Source: Stutzerimonas stutzeri (GTDB lineage: Bacteria; Pseudomonadota; Gammaproteobacteria; Pseudomonadales; Pseudomonadaceae). From it: a stretch of 64,000 nt of DNA. The notes under the pieces are model-generated. The model searched no databases. It was not told the DNA's origin and worked only from the letters and a program-made list of their open reading frames with translations. How positions within the stretch are numbered: the stretch's first letter is position 1; every line of letters begins with the position of its first letter. The translations under genes were made by a program, and so were the position numbers. This document shows positions 17,526 to 24,475 of this stretch, one piece after another. The stretch covers positions 124,001 through 188,000 of the forward strand of contig NZ_JAMOHZ010000009.1 of NCBI RefSeq assembly GCF_024448715.1, read 5' to 3'.

Positions 17526-18497
17526 ATGGCCTTCGACGGTGCATCGGACTTCAAGCAGCTCTCAGAAAGCCCTTTAGCGTCCTCTGCAATAGGACGGGGC
17601 GCGCCAGCCATGATCGCCAGGCTTGCGGCTCGGGCGACGGCGCAGAGCCAGGTTCAGCCCAAGCGCGAACTAGCCATTAAGAAGCGACAAATAAAGCCTT
17701 GGCCAGAGGATGTACGCGGCGTGCCAAATGCTGCTTTACGGTCGGCGCTGTTCGGGGCAGTCAAAAAGGGTAGCCGGCAATATCTTGATCAGGTGCACGT
17801 TGCATCACTCGATGGGCTGGAAATCCATTACACCGGATCCCGGCTCGACCAAGGCGACCTGACCGTTTGGGAGTGCGTCCTGCATCTCGCCCGTTTGCAG
17901 GCGATGGAACAGTGCCGCTTCACGGCATACGCCATGCTTAAACTTATGGGTAAGACCGACACAGGCAAAAATCGAAAATTGCTGCATAAGCGGTTGTTGC
18001 GGCTCAAAGCATGTGCTGTAGAGATCACCCAAACTAGTTTCACCTATATAGGGAGCCTGATCAAAGAAGCGTACAAGGACGATGCCACCGCCGAGTATGT
18101 CGTGATGCTCGACGCAAAACTGCATGTACTGTTTCCCAGTAACGGCTTCACCTACGTGGACTGGAGCATTCGCTCTGCTCTGGAGGGTCAGCCTCTTGCT
18201 CAATGGCTGCATGGCTTCTATTCCAGCCACGCCAAGCCCTTTCCGATGAAGGTGGCCACTCTGCATCGGCTATGTGGAAGCGAGGCAAACGAAATCTGGA
18301 AATTCACCCAAACCTTGCGCCGCGCCCTCGGTGCGCTGAGCTCTACCTGTGAGGCGCATGGCGAGTCATTCAGCTATGCCATCCGCGGTGATCTCGTAGA
18401 TGTCGTGAGACAACCCAGCAAATCCCAGCAACGCCACCTTCTGAAAGATCCGCAGAAGCCTCGGAAGCAGCCACAGAATTACCGTTCCAGCGGGTAG
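17526..18497 (+). CDS. TrfA-like plasmid replication initiator
   Basis: A 323-residue protein matching the TrfA family of IncP-type replication initiators. The diagnostic stretch is PWPEDVRGVPNAALRSALFG at about residues 58-77, followed by winged-helix segments (RFTAYAMLKLMGKTDTGKN; LHRLCGSEANEIWKFTQTLRRAL). TrfA binds iterons and opens the origin. Four exact-period 22-bp repeats begin inside its last codons and continue downstream, with an AT-rich tract after them. An integrating element with its own initiator may replicate after excision or during transfer. The start at 17526 is preceded by GGAGCTAAACG. Confidence 0.8.
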   Translation: MAFDGASDFKQLSESPLASSAIGRGAPAMIARLAARATAQSQVQPKRELAIKKRQIKPWPEDVRGVPNAALRSALFGAVKKGSRQYLDQVHVASLDGLEIHYTGSRLDQGDLTVWECVLHLARLQAMEQCRFTAYAMLKLMGKTDTGKNRKLLHKRLLRLKACAVEITQTSFTYIGSLIKEAYKDDATAEYVVMLDAKLHVLFPSNGFTYVDWSIRSALEGQPLAQWLHGFYSSHAKPFPMKVATLHRLCGSEANEIWKFTQTLRRALGALSSTCEAHGESFSYAIRGDLVDVVRQPSKSQQRHLLKDPQKPRKQPQNYRSSG

Positions 18498-18569
18498 GTA
18501 TTGCCGTTCCAACGAGTAGCCCTAGCCGTTCTAGCGGGTAGGTAAACCCGTTCCAGCAGGTAGGCGACC
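18482..18569 (+). repeat. Four 22-bp iterons (putative oriV)
   Basis: Copies starting at 18482, 18504, 18526 and 18548 are spaced exactly 22 bp and follow CCGTTCYARCGRGTAGGYA. The first overlaps the last codons and stop of the initiator gene. An AT-rich block with two TTAATCA repeats at about 18638-18662 is a candidate unwinding element. Confidence 0.85.
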
Positions 18570-18669
18570 CACAGTCCACGCGAGGCTCCGGGCTAGATGC
18601 CGCTGAAGCTCGAGCCAATCGGCGAAGAGGCGCTAATCCGTTATTAATCAGTTGTTAATCAAATGGCCG

Positions 18670-19346
18670 TCTGAGTTACAGGGGCTAGCTTGATACTACG
18701 AATGCTTGGTAGTCAGGTATGCCACCGAGGAGTGACCTTGCGTGAAACGCCTTCGCTCCTTTCTGCCGCCAATGCAGAGCCTTGCCAGCAGGAAAGGAGC
18801 CCGTCATCAAAACCTGTTCAACTTTGCAGCCAAGCAGCAGATGCCGCGCTCCCAAAGATTTACAGGACCTATCAACATGGGCCTCAACCAGACCATCCAC
18901 ACTTTTTATCCCTGGCGATCTCCAGCCGGCCGAAATGATTTTGATCATTCATGCCGCCCAAGCTCCAGCGACACATTAAGCAGACGCATCTCATACGTCA
19001 TCTGCGTTCAACGATGACAGAGGCTTCGAAATGGCAGAAACCGTATCTCACGCTTCCTCCTGCGCGTTCAACGGTGCAACTCATTGAATACTTACAAGCC
19101 TCGACTTTTTGTCAACGGAACATCCCCGAGTCCATCTCCTCATGACAGCGCAGTTGATCCTTCAACTTTTTACCAGGACGTCAACGTTATAAAGGCAGAA
19201 CCCAGGGACAAGGTAGGGTTTGTGATACCGCCAGTACCTGACGACTCACAACCGGCACGCGCCAGTCGTTTCACTCCCTCTGCTTTTGCCTACCGTCCTT
19301 GCTCAGGGCAAGCCCCGAGACCCCAGCACCTAGAAGAGGAATATTT
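18670..19346. other. Non-coding region between oriV and relaxosome gene, possible oriT
   Basis: About 680 bases hold several short overlapping frames without ribosome sites or protein-like sequence. Visible structures include CTCCTTTC/GAAAGGAG arms at 18756-18799 and an AATGAT/ATCATT hairpin at 18934-18949. GCGTTCAACGATG recurs with one change near 19008 and 19065, and an AACCC/GGGTT inverted repeat lies near 19200-19221. Being directly upstream of a relaxosome-type gene, it may contain oriT. I could not identify a nic sequence. Confidence 0.35.
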
Positions 19347-19649
19347 ATGAGTCGTAGCGAGCAACGCCGGCGCACCGGGTGGCTGCCAGCAATTCGTTGT
19401 TTCGAGGAGGAAGAAGCGCTAGTACGCGAAAAGGCCCACGACAGCGGAATGAGCATTGGCCAATTCATGTTGGCTGCCGCATTGAAGCGACAGACTAGAA
19501 GCCGAATCGACGCGCACATCATCAATGAATTGCGGCGTCTTGGAGGGCTTCAGAAATACCTATTCCGCCAGGGTGATGGCGTGCACTCCAGAGAGTACGC
19601 CAACGTACTGGTAGAAATAGCCGACGCCATCAAACGTATCGAGCACTGA
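19347..19649 (+). CDS. Relaxosome accessory protein, NikA/TraJ/MobC-like
   Basis: A 100-residue basic protein. Residues 10-45 (TGWLPAIRCFEEEEALVREKAHDSG, then MSIGQFMLAAAL) have the strand-helix-helix pattern of ribbon-helix-helix NikA/TraJ proteins that bind oriT and recruit a relaxase. ATG 19347 follows AGAGGAATATTT and was preferred to the upstream in-frame start at 19299. No relaxase gene is present, which suggests mobilisation in trans by a co-resident conjugative plasmid or ICE. Confidence 0.65.
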   Translation: MSRSEQRRRTGWLPAIRCFEEEEALVREKAHDSGMSIGQFMLAAALKRQTRSRIDAHIINELRRLGGLQKYLFRQGDGVHSREYANVLVEIADAIKRIEH

Positions 19650-19661
19650 GCATGCTTCGGC

Positions 19662-19970
19662 TCACAGAGCTAAGGAGATCTCATGCAACGCCAGGATTTC
19701 CTGCTCTGCAAGTCCACGGCGGTACCGGGCAAGACTTTCAGGCGCGAGCAATGCCAAATGCTCAATCTGTTGTTGCTCCAAAAGCCTTCCCAGCAGAACG
19801 ACTTCCCCCTCGGCCTCTAGCTGGCGAAGCTGAATCGGGCTGTTGAATGCCCAGCGGTCGAGTATCTTCCACCCCCGAGCATGGAATGATGGCGATCGCA
19901 GGACAGATTCAATCGTGTCGCTTGCCAACACATTTGCTGCGATTGAAAGCAGAGTATTGCTGCTGAGCAT
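19662..19970 (-). CDS. Uncharacterised 102-aa element protein
   Basis: I do not recognise it. With ATG 19970 the protein is MLSSNTLLSIAANVLASDTI and onward, mostly helical. It has alternating Leu/Glu/Gln in the second half (LRQLEAEGEVVLLGRLLEQQQIEHLALL). It is convergent with the relaxosome-like gene and in line with a membrane protein gene upstream. A role in mobilisation or stability would fit the position but nothing in the sequence proves it. Confidence 0.5.
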   Translation of the reverse strand: MLSSNTLLSIAANVLASDTIESVLRSPSFHARGWKILDRWAFNSPIQLRQLEAEGEVVLLGRLLEQQQIEHLALLAPESLARYRRGLAEQEILALHEISLAL

Positions 19971-20007
19971 GTGGATATCCTTTTCGCATGGTGCGTGGGG
20001 CGCTGCC

Positions 20008-20547
20008 CTAGGTGCCAAGTATCGTCGCCAACCTGGCCTCGGTGGTAAGCACCTCGGCTGGCTTCAGCGCAAGGCTGAACACCGGAATGTTTAGGTTGCT
20101 AGTCAGCAGCTCTAACCGATGATTGCGCTTCCCGACCGGCACAATGCGCCAAGATCTAATTTCATCTAGCTGGAAGAAATGCACTGCGCCATCGACGGGG
20201 TAGGCCAGCAATCTGCGTGATGAGCCATCAATTCCGAGATAGGCATCGCTCATCTTCGCAAATACCTCGACCTGAGGTTGGAAGCCATGCGCTTGGAATT
20301 CTGCGGCTAGCTGTTTCAGCTTGCCGGCATAGCGTTGATCGACCGTCCAGAACAACCAAATCCCGCCAACGAAATACAAGACCAAAGTCCAAAACAACCA
20401 GCGCACAACCGGGTCGGCGCCGCCGCTAATGCCTAGGAAGAATGCGAGGTTGAACCCACATAGCACTAAAACAATCAGCAGAAGCGCCCCGACCGGGATG
20501 CATCCGACAGCCCACAGCGCTCGCAACAGCTCCCATGCCGATCTCAT
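20008..20547 (-). CDS. Two-helix membrane protein with PH-like cytoplasmic domain
   Basis: A 179-residue protein with two hydrophobic helices near residues 10-40 and 52-72 (GALLLIVLVLCGFNLAFFLG and WLFWTLVLYFVGGIWLFW). A soluble C-terminal part follows with a strand-rich pattern (AYLGIDGSSRRLLAYPVDGAVHFFQLDEIRSW) resembling bacterial PH-type domains. ATG 20547 has GAGGA seven bases upstream and was preferred to a TTG at 20577. It is divergent from an XRE regulator whose palindromic operator lies in between, so it is likely repressed by it. The function is unknown. Confidence 0.6.
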   Translation of the reverse strand: MRSAWELLRALWAVGCIPVGALLLIVLVLCGFNLAFFLGISGGADPVVRWLFWTLVLYFVGGIWLFWTVDQRYAGKLKQLAAEFQAHGFQPQVEVFAKMSDAYLGIDGSSRRLLAYPVDGAVHFFQLDEIRSWRIVPVGKRNHRLELLTSNLNIPVFSLALKPAEVLTTEARLATILGT

Positions 20548-20579
20548 CCTTTCGTCCTCGAATCGATGTTGAAACAAAA

Positions 20580-20612
20580 ATATCTGAAAATCAGATATCT
20601 TAAAAGCAGATA
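20580..20612. promoter_or_regulatory. XRE operator with three half-sites
   Basis: The palindrome ATATCTGA-AAA-TCAGATAT at 20580-20598 is followed by a third half-site, GCAGATAT, at 20605-20612. It sits in the divergent spacer between the membrane protein and the XRE gene. Confidence 0.7.
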
Positions 20613-20647
20613 TAGCTTGGTAAGCCGCCCCTTACAGACATGCGGCT

Positions 20648-20896
20648 ATGACCAAGGCTATCTACAGGCCCGAATATGAGGTTTTTCTTCAACAGTTAAA
20701 GCGTCTGCGTACTAAGTCTGGATTGACGCAAGCTCAATGCTCTGCGGCCCTAGGGCGACCACAATCTTTCATGAGTGACGTCGAGCGGGGAGTGAGGAGA
20801 TTGGATATCGTGCAACTGCGCGATCTATGCTTCGTTCTAGGGACCGACCTGTCGAGCTTTTCTAGAGCTTATGAACAAGCGCTAGGAGCGAAATAA
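20648..20896 (+). CDS. XRE-family repressor
   Basis: An 82-residue single-domain helix-turn-helix protein of the Cro/CI type: LRTKSGLTQAQCSAALGRPQ, then FMSDVERGVRRLDIVQLRDL. It is small, with no extra domain, as typical of element repressors. The gene is divergent from the membrane protein, and the palindrome between them is the probable autoregulatory operator. It may control the element's maintenance or cargo genes. Confidence 0.85.
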   Translation: MTKAIYRPEYEVFLQQLKRLRTKSGLTQAQCSAALGRPQSFMSDVERGVRRLDIVQLRDLCFVLGTDLSSFSRAYEQALGAK

Positions 20897-20983
20897 CGTG
20901 CGCGGCGACATCTGCAACAGAAGCAGGGGGCGATTGGAACGGAATGAACCTGCTCGGTCGACTACCTAGCGAGGACTGGGGTT

Positions 20984-21184
20984 ATGAAATCCATCTTTGA
21001 AGAGATTGGGCTAGACCATGCAAACAAGCTAATGGCCGATGCTATCGCAAGGGCCGCGCAGGAGACTGCTGCACTTGGATTGCCTGACGTAGTTAAGATC
21101 GACGCAGTATGGTGTGTTAGGTATCCAGATGGTGGCGTTTTGCCGCTTAGCGACTATATCGCATTAGGTGAAGACTCTCGTTAA
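20984..21184 (+). CDS. Small hypothetical protein, 66 aa
   Basis: An acidic 66-residue frame (MKSIFEEIGLDHANKLMADA and onward, ending LPLSDYIALGEDSR) with a GGGGTT sequence just before the ATG. It has protein-like composition, with an amphipathic N-terminal helix and a short strand-rich end. No family is recognised. It follows the XRE repressor by 87 bp on the same strand and may be co-transcribed. Confidence 0.4.
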   Translation: MKSIFEEIGLDHANKLMADAIARAAQETAALGLPDVVKIDAVWCVRYPDGGVLPLSDYIALGEDSR

Positions 21185-21407
21185 GGGTGAATGCGCTGAC
21201 TTGACGAGATATTGCATCCTTCACGAACAAGCATTTGCATTCGTGTCGACATTCGCTGCAAGCGCTTTGACCGACGCTTTCTAGCAGCTGCAGGCTACAA
21301 AAGCCATAGTGGCCGGTAGCAGCCTGCTAGCCAATAGCCGCTTTCGGCTGTGGATTCAACCGGTCGACGCAACAGCTGTTTAAACCTTTCGGCAGGCGTC
21401 GCATACC

Positions 21408-21539
21408 TCAGGATTTTTTGGGGTGCTCGTTCAACTGCCGGGCAGTCTCGTCGAGCTTGTCCTGCGAATAAAGCGTGAGATTAGTCCCCTTCGGGAAATA
21501 CTGTCGTAACAGCCCGTTGGTGTTTTCATTGTTCGCGCT
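21408..21539 (-). pseudogene. IS30-family transposase remnant (C-terminus)
   Basis: On the minus strand the frame reads NENTNGLLRQYFPKGTNL, then TLYSQDKLDETARQLNEHPK and a TGA stop. NENTNGLLRQYFPKGT is a hallmark of the catalytic C-terminus of IS30-type transposases. Upstream of 21540 the frame is interrupted by a stop and the rest of the gene is missing, so only about 44 codons survive. It marks an earlier insertion or deletion event between the maintenance and cargo halves of the element. The rest of the 21185-21670 spacer shows no gene. Confidence 0.75.
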
Positions 21540-21670
21540 TCACCGGCCTAAACCAGGCTACGGACAGTCTTCACGAATGCGAAACCTGTCATAAACGTTC
21601 ACAACGGGACGGGAAGGCAGCTTAGCAAACGATCTTTTGAGAGCTGCCCATAATTCTTCAAAGGTAAAAA

Positions 21671-22606
21671 ATGTCCGAGCATCTTCAAGCCCTTCCAGGC
21701 TCCCTATTTATTGTATTAACCACAATCGTGGGACTTCACGCTGCAATAGTTATTTTCGAGGAAACGATCTCAGAAGTGACTCGAGCGAGGATGGGGCATC
21801 GTTTATTGACGGGCGATTTTCGGAAAGGGACGCGCAAAGTTTTAGAAATTTATTTGAGCCTGAACAACACGCTCTTCGGTAAGCGAATTTTCTCCCTTCG
21901 CTCCCTCGGAGTAAGCGTTATCCTGACTTCTATGTGGGGCATATGCTTTATGTTGAATTATGGGTACACCTTCCCTCAATTCAAAAACGCGCTTCACATG
22001 ATAGCGCAAACGCCGAACTTGAGAAATCTAGCAATCACAGCGTTTCTCGTGATTCTGCTCGTCGATTATCTATCGATCAACGTGACTAGAAAAATTTACA
22101 GAATGACCGTAGCGAAAGGAAAAAAGTCTTTTATCTTGGCTGCAATTACAGATTTGGCGAGTTCAGTCGCGGTGTATTATGTAGGCCTTTCTATATTCAA
22201 ATATATTCTTTCGGATCAGTTCTTCTTGGGCTTGTCTGACTCATTGAGAATTTGGACAAGTCCTACTGAGATAACAATGGGGGTACAAGCCGTTAACGCT
22301 TTTGACTTATCGTCAGGGCGCTATACGAGCAGCAACACTTTTGAACTTGATACACCATTCGAAACAATGGTCACTTATATGTTCCCCGAGGGTGTCTTTT
22401 TCATCTCAAGTCTCATGACCTCTGTCTGGCTATGGATGTACTTGCTGGCGTATACAGCTGCCTGGTTTATGGTTAGAGTCAATAAGATCAAAAAAGTCAT
22501 ACTGCCTCATTTGAACATTGAGAAGAAACCTCTAACCACATTAACCGGCGTCGCCACGGCCATTCTGATGCTGTGCATGATTTGCAGTGCATTCCTGAAA
22601 CTCTAG
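21671..22606 (+). CDS. Multi-pass membrane protein, unknown
   Basis: A 311-residue protein with about five hydrophobic segments: near 10-30 (SLFIVLTTIVGLHAAIVIF), 78-98, 118-135 (ITAFLVILLVDYLSI), 158-178, 240-268 and 288-308 (TLTGVATAILMLCMICSAFL). It has no recognisable catalytic motif. The DNA is more AT-rich than the host, like the neighbouring Detocs genes, and the gene is convergent with them, so it probably came with the same cargo. It could be an accessory membrane effector or an unrelated passenger. I do not recognise the family. Confidence 0.65.
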   Translation: MSEHLQALPGSLFIVLTTIVGLHAAIVIFEETISEVTRARMGHRLLTGDFRKGTRKVLEIYLSLNNTLFGKRIFSLRSLGVSVILTSMWGICFMLNYGYTFPQFKNALHMIAQTPNLRNLAITAFLVILLVDYLSINVTRKIYRMTVAKGKKSFILAAITDLASSVAVYYVGLSIFKYILSDQFFLGLSDSLRIWTSPTEITMGVQAVNAFDLSSGRYTSSNTFELDTPFETMVTYMFPEGVFFISSLMTSVWLWMYLLAYTAAWFMVRVNKIKKVILPHLNIEKKPLTTLTGVATAILMLCMICSAFLKL

Positions 22607-22809
22607 TGCTTCGAGTGACCGCTTCTGGCCCAGAGCGTGTAAAACCGTTGCTAGTCGGCGCTCTCTGAGCAACGATCCCTGTCGGCTGGGCACCGATGTG
22701 CACTATCCATAACGGTCGAAGGACGTGCCTCATTAAGCCAGAAAATGGACAGGCGTGGATGGCGGAGCCCGTCTTCTCAAGGCGCGAACTAGACCTGTAA
22801 TGATTAGCA

Positions 22810-24012
22810 CTAATTAAAATGGAAGTGCTTAGTAATATAGGCGTGCGCTATTTGCGCACTAGTATATGCGGCATAGCTTTGCCACTCGTTATTCTTTGTG
22901 GGGTCGGCGAAGTCACAAACAGACTTGATCGCCACTGCCTTCGGGCGTGGCTCGCCTGAATAATATGCGGCAGACATTACACCAAATGCTTCCATCTCCA
23001 CTCCGATAGCTTTTCGATTCTGAGACTGGATAGTCGCCACTGTTTTAGGATCCTCCAAAACAACCGAGCCAGTAGCAACAGGACCAACAATCACCCTTGG
23101 TTCATTCGGTGGACGCTTTCCACCTCTCCAAGATGTATATATATCAGATACGTAAAGACCGTTCGCCGAGATATATTGAAAAATTCTTCGGGCGGACGAG
23201 TCCAGTGGGATTTGAGTTGGCGCGCTTAGAAAAACAACTTCATCATCGCGAACTGTAAGCTTTCCGCTTCCCCAGTCCCAACAAGGGTCTGCAATAAGTA
23301 TGTCGCCAATGTCGGTATCCCCGGGTACGCCCGCAGAAATGCCCGTCATCATAACCAGTTTCGGTTTAAACCTCACACATACAGTCGCCGTTAAAGCTGC
23401 TGCAGCGGCCATCCCCATATGTGGTGCAGATGTGGCCAATATCTTTCTTGGTTGATCAACCGAATCTAAAAACTCGCCTTCGTAATATATATTGTCGTCG
23501 CCGTCAAAGCTGGTTTGCTGGAAGTTGCATGGGAGACGTAATACTTGCTCAAGTTCTGGGGTGTGCAATGCGGTTATCACCGCAACGTCATATTCTATGG
23601 TTTTGGATCTTTTTAAATGAAGGGCTTGAGTTCGTAGAATGGTCTCCAGACGTTCTGTGTCGTCAACACCAAGCAAAATTGACCACCCTCGCTCTTCGAA
23701 AAATGAACGTGAATCATCATATGCTTCGGCATGCCCTGTGATCGCGAGAATGCTGAGTGGCCGGTTCAGATTTTGACGGACTTCAATCTCCTTAACAAGT
23801 TGCACGCCTCCTTTCGGCTCCGCATCATCCCCCAGTACAGCTGGGATCTGAAGGTCGAGAATAAGAAGATCGAATTTTTCTTTAGCCATACTCTTGAGTG
23901 CGTCTTTCGCGCTTGTTACTAACTCGAAGTCGATAGCGCCAACTTTCTTGAGAATGCTGATAATTACTTTTGATTTGTCTTCGTACTGATCGTCAACCAC
24001 TAATGTACGCAT
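22810..24012 (-). CDS. dtcC: Detocs effector: receiver domain fused to nucleoside phosphorylase (DtcC-like)
   Basis: A 400-residue fusion. Residues 1-120 are a CheY-like receiver with acidic pocket VVDDQ and phospho-acceptor Asp53 in LLILDLQIP. Residues about 140-400 are a purine nucleoside phosphorylase/MTAN-type domain: YDVAVITALHTPE, VMMTGISAGVPGD, the substrate-binding GVEMEAFGV, and CDFADPTKN with the catalytic-type aspartate. In the Detocs anti-phage system this effector cleaves ATP once the receiver is phosphorylated, halting phage growth. It is the last gene of the minus-strand set dtcA-dtcB-dtcC, 10 bp after dtcB. ATP cleavage is known for the family and inferred here. Confidence 0.85.
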   Translation of the reverse strand: MRTLVVDDQYEDKSKVIISILKKVGAIDFELVTSAKDALKSMAKEKFDLLILDLQIPAVLGDDAEPKGGVQLVKEIEVRQNLNRPLSILAITGHAEAYDDSRSFFEERGWSILLGVDDTERLETILRTQALHLKRSKTIEYDVAVITALHTPELEQVLRLPCNFQQTSFDGDDNIYYEGEFLDSVDQPRKILATSAPHMGMAAAAALTATVCVRFKPKLVMMTGISAGVPGDTDIGDILIADPCWDWGSGKLTVRDDEVVFLSAPTQIPLDSSARRIFQYISANGLYVSDIYTSWRGGKRPPNEPRVIVGPVATGSVVLEDPKTVATIQSQNRKAIGVEMEAFGVMSAAYYSGEPRPKAVAIKSVCDFADPTKNNEWQSYAAYTSAQIAHAYITKHFHFN

Positions 24013-24022
24013 GAGTCTTACC

Positions 24023-24475
24023 TTAAATTTTGTTTAGATAGTCAGAGAGGCTTTTTTTCCAGCCTTCAATCGCTGAGCTGAAGTGTATAGTTCCCCAGAA
24101 AAATTCGGGAAATTGTTCTTCGAATTCTTGGGTAAGCTCGTCTAAGCTGATATTTTCTTTCTTAAATTTTTTGTATTGAGTGATAACAACCACCGGCACT
24201 TTAATGTTCCTGAGGCGCATCTGAGACATTAGTTCTTTTCCAGCATAGCTCTCTGGATCTCCCCCGCCTGGTTCATCTGTGGTCACATCATAGCCAGGCA
24301 TGCTCATGTCTAACAAAACTATATCAATATCGGAGTTTGTGATGAGCATGCGAAGTCCGGAGCGCAATGACTCAGCCTCGATAATCTCTACGCAGTCTTG
24401 GCCAAGATCTGACTTAAGAAAGCTAATGATTTTTTCTCTCTTATCAAACTCGTCTTCTACGATCAATATTTTCAT
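24023..24475 (-). CDS. dtcB: Detocs stand-alone receiver protein (DtcB-like)
   Basis: A 150-residue single-domain response regulator with acidic pocket IVEDEFDKRE, phospho-acceptor Asp56 in VLLDMSMPGYD, and no output domain. An insert, TTDEPGGGDPESYAGKELM, follows the active aspartate. In Detocs, the stand-alone receiver is thought to act as a phosphate sink that stops the effector from firing on background kinase activity. Its ATG overlaps the dtcA stop by 4 bp, giving tight stoichiometric coupling to the kinase. The same insert style in the DtcC receiver suggests both are recognised by the same kinase. Confidence 0.85.
   Translation of the reverse strand: MKILIVEDEFDKREKIISFLKSDLGQDCVEIIEAESLRSGLRMLITNSDIDIVLLDMSMPGYDVTTDEPGGGDPESYAGKELMSQMRLRNIKVPVVVITQYKKFKKENISLDELTQEFEEQFPEFFWGTIHFSSAIEGWKKSLSDYLNKI

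Noticed and set aside
18742-19017. 91-codon frame between oriV and relaxosome gene
   Set aside because: No ribosome site, low-complexity composition, overlapping alternatives in two other frames.
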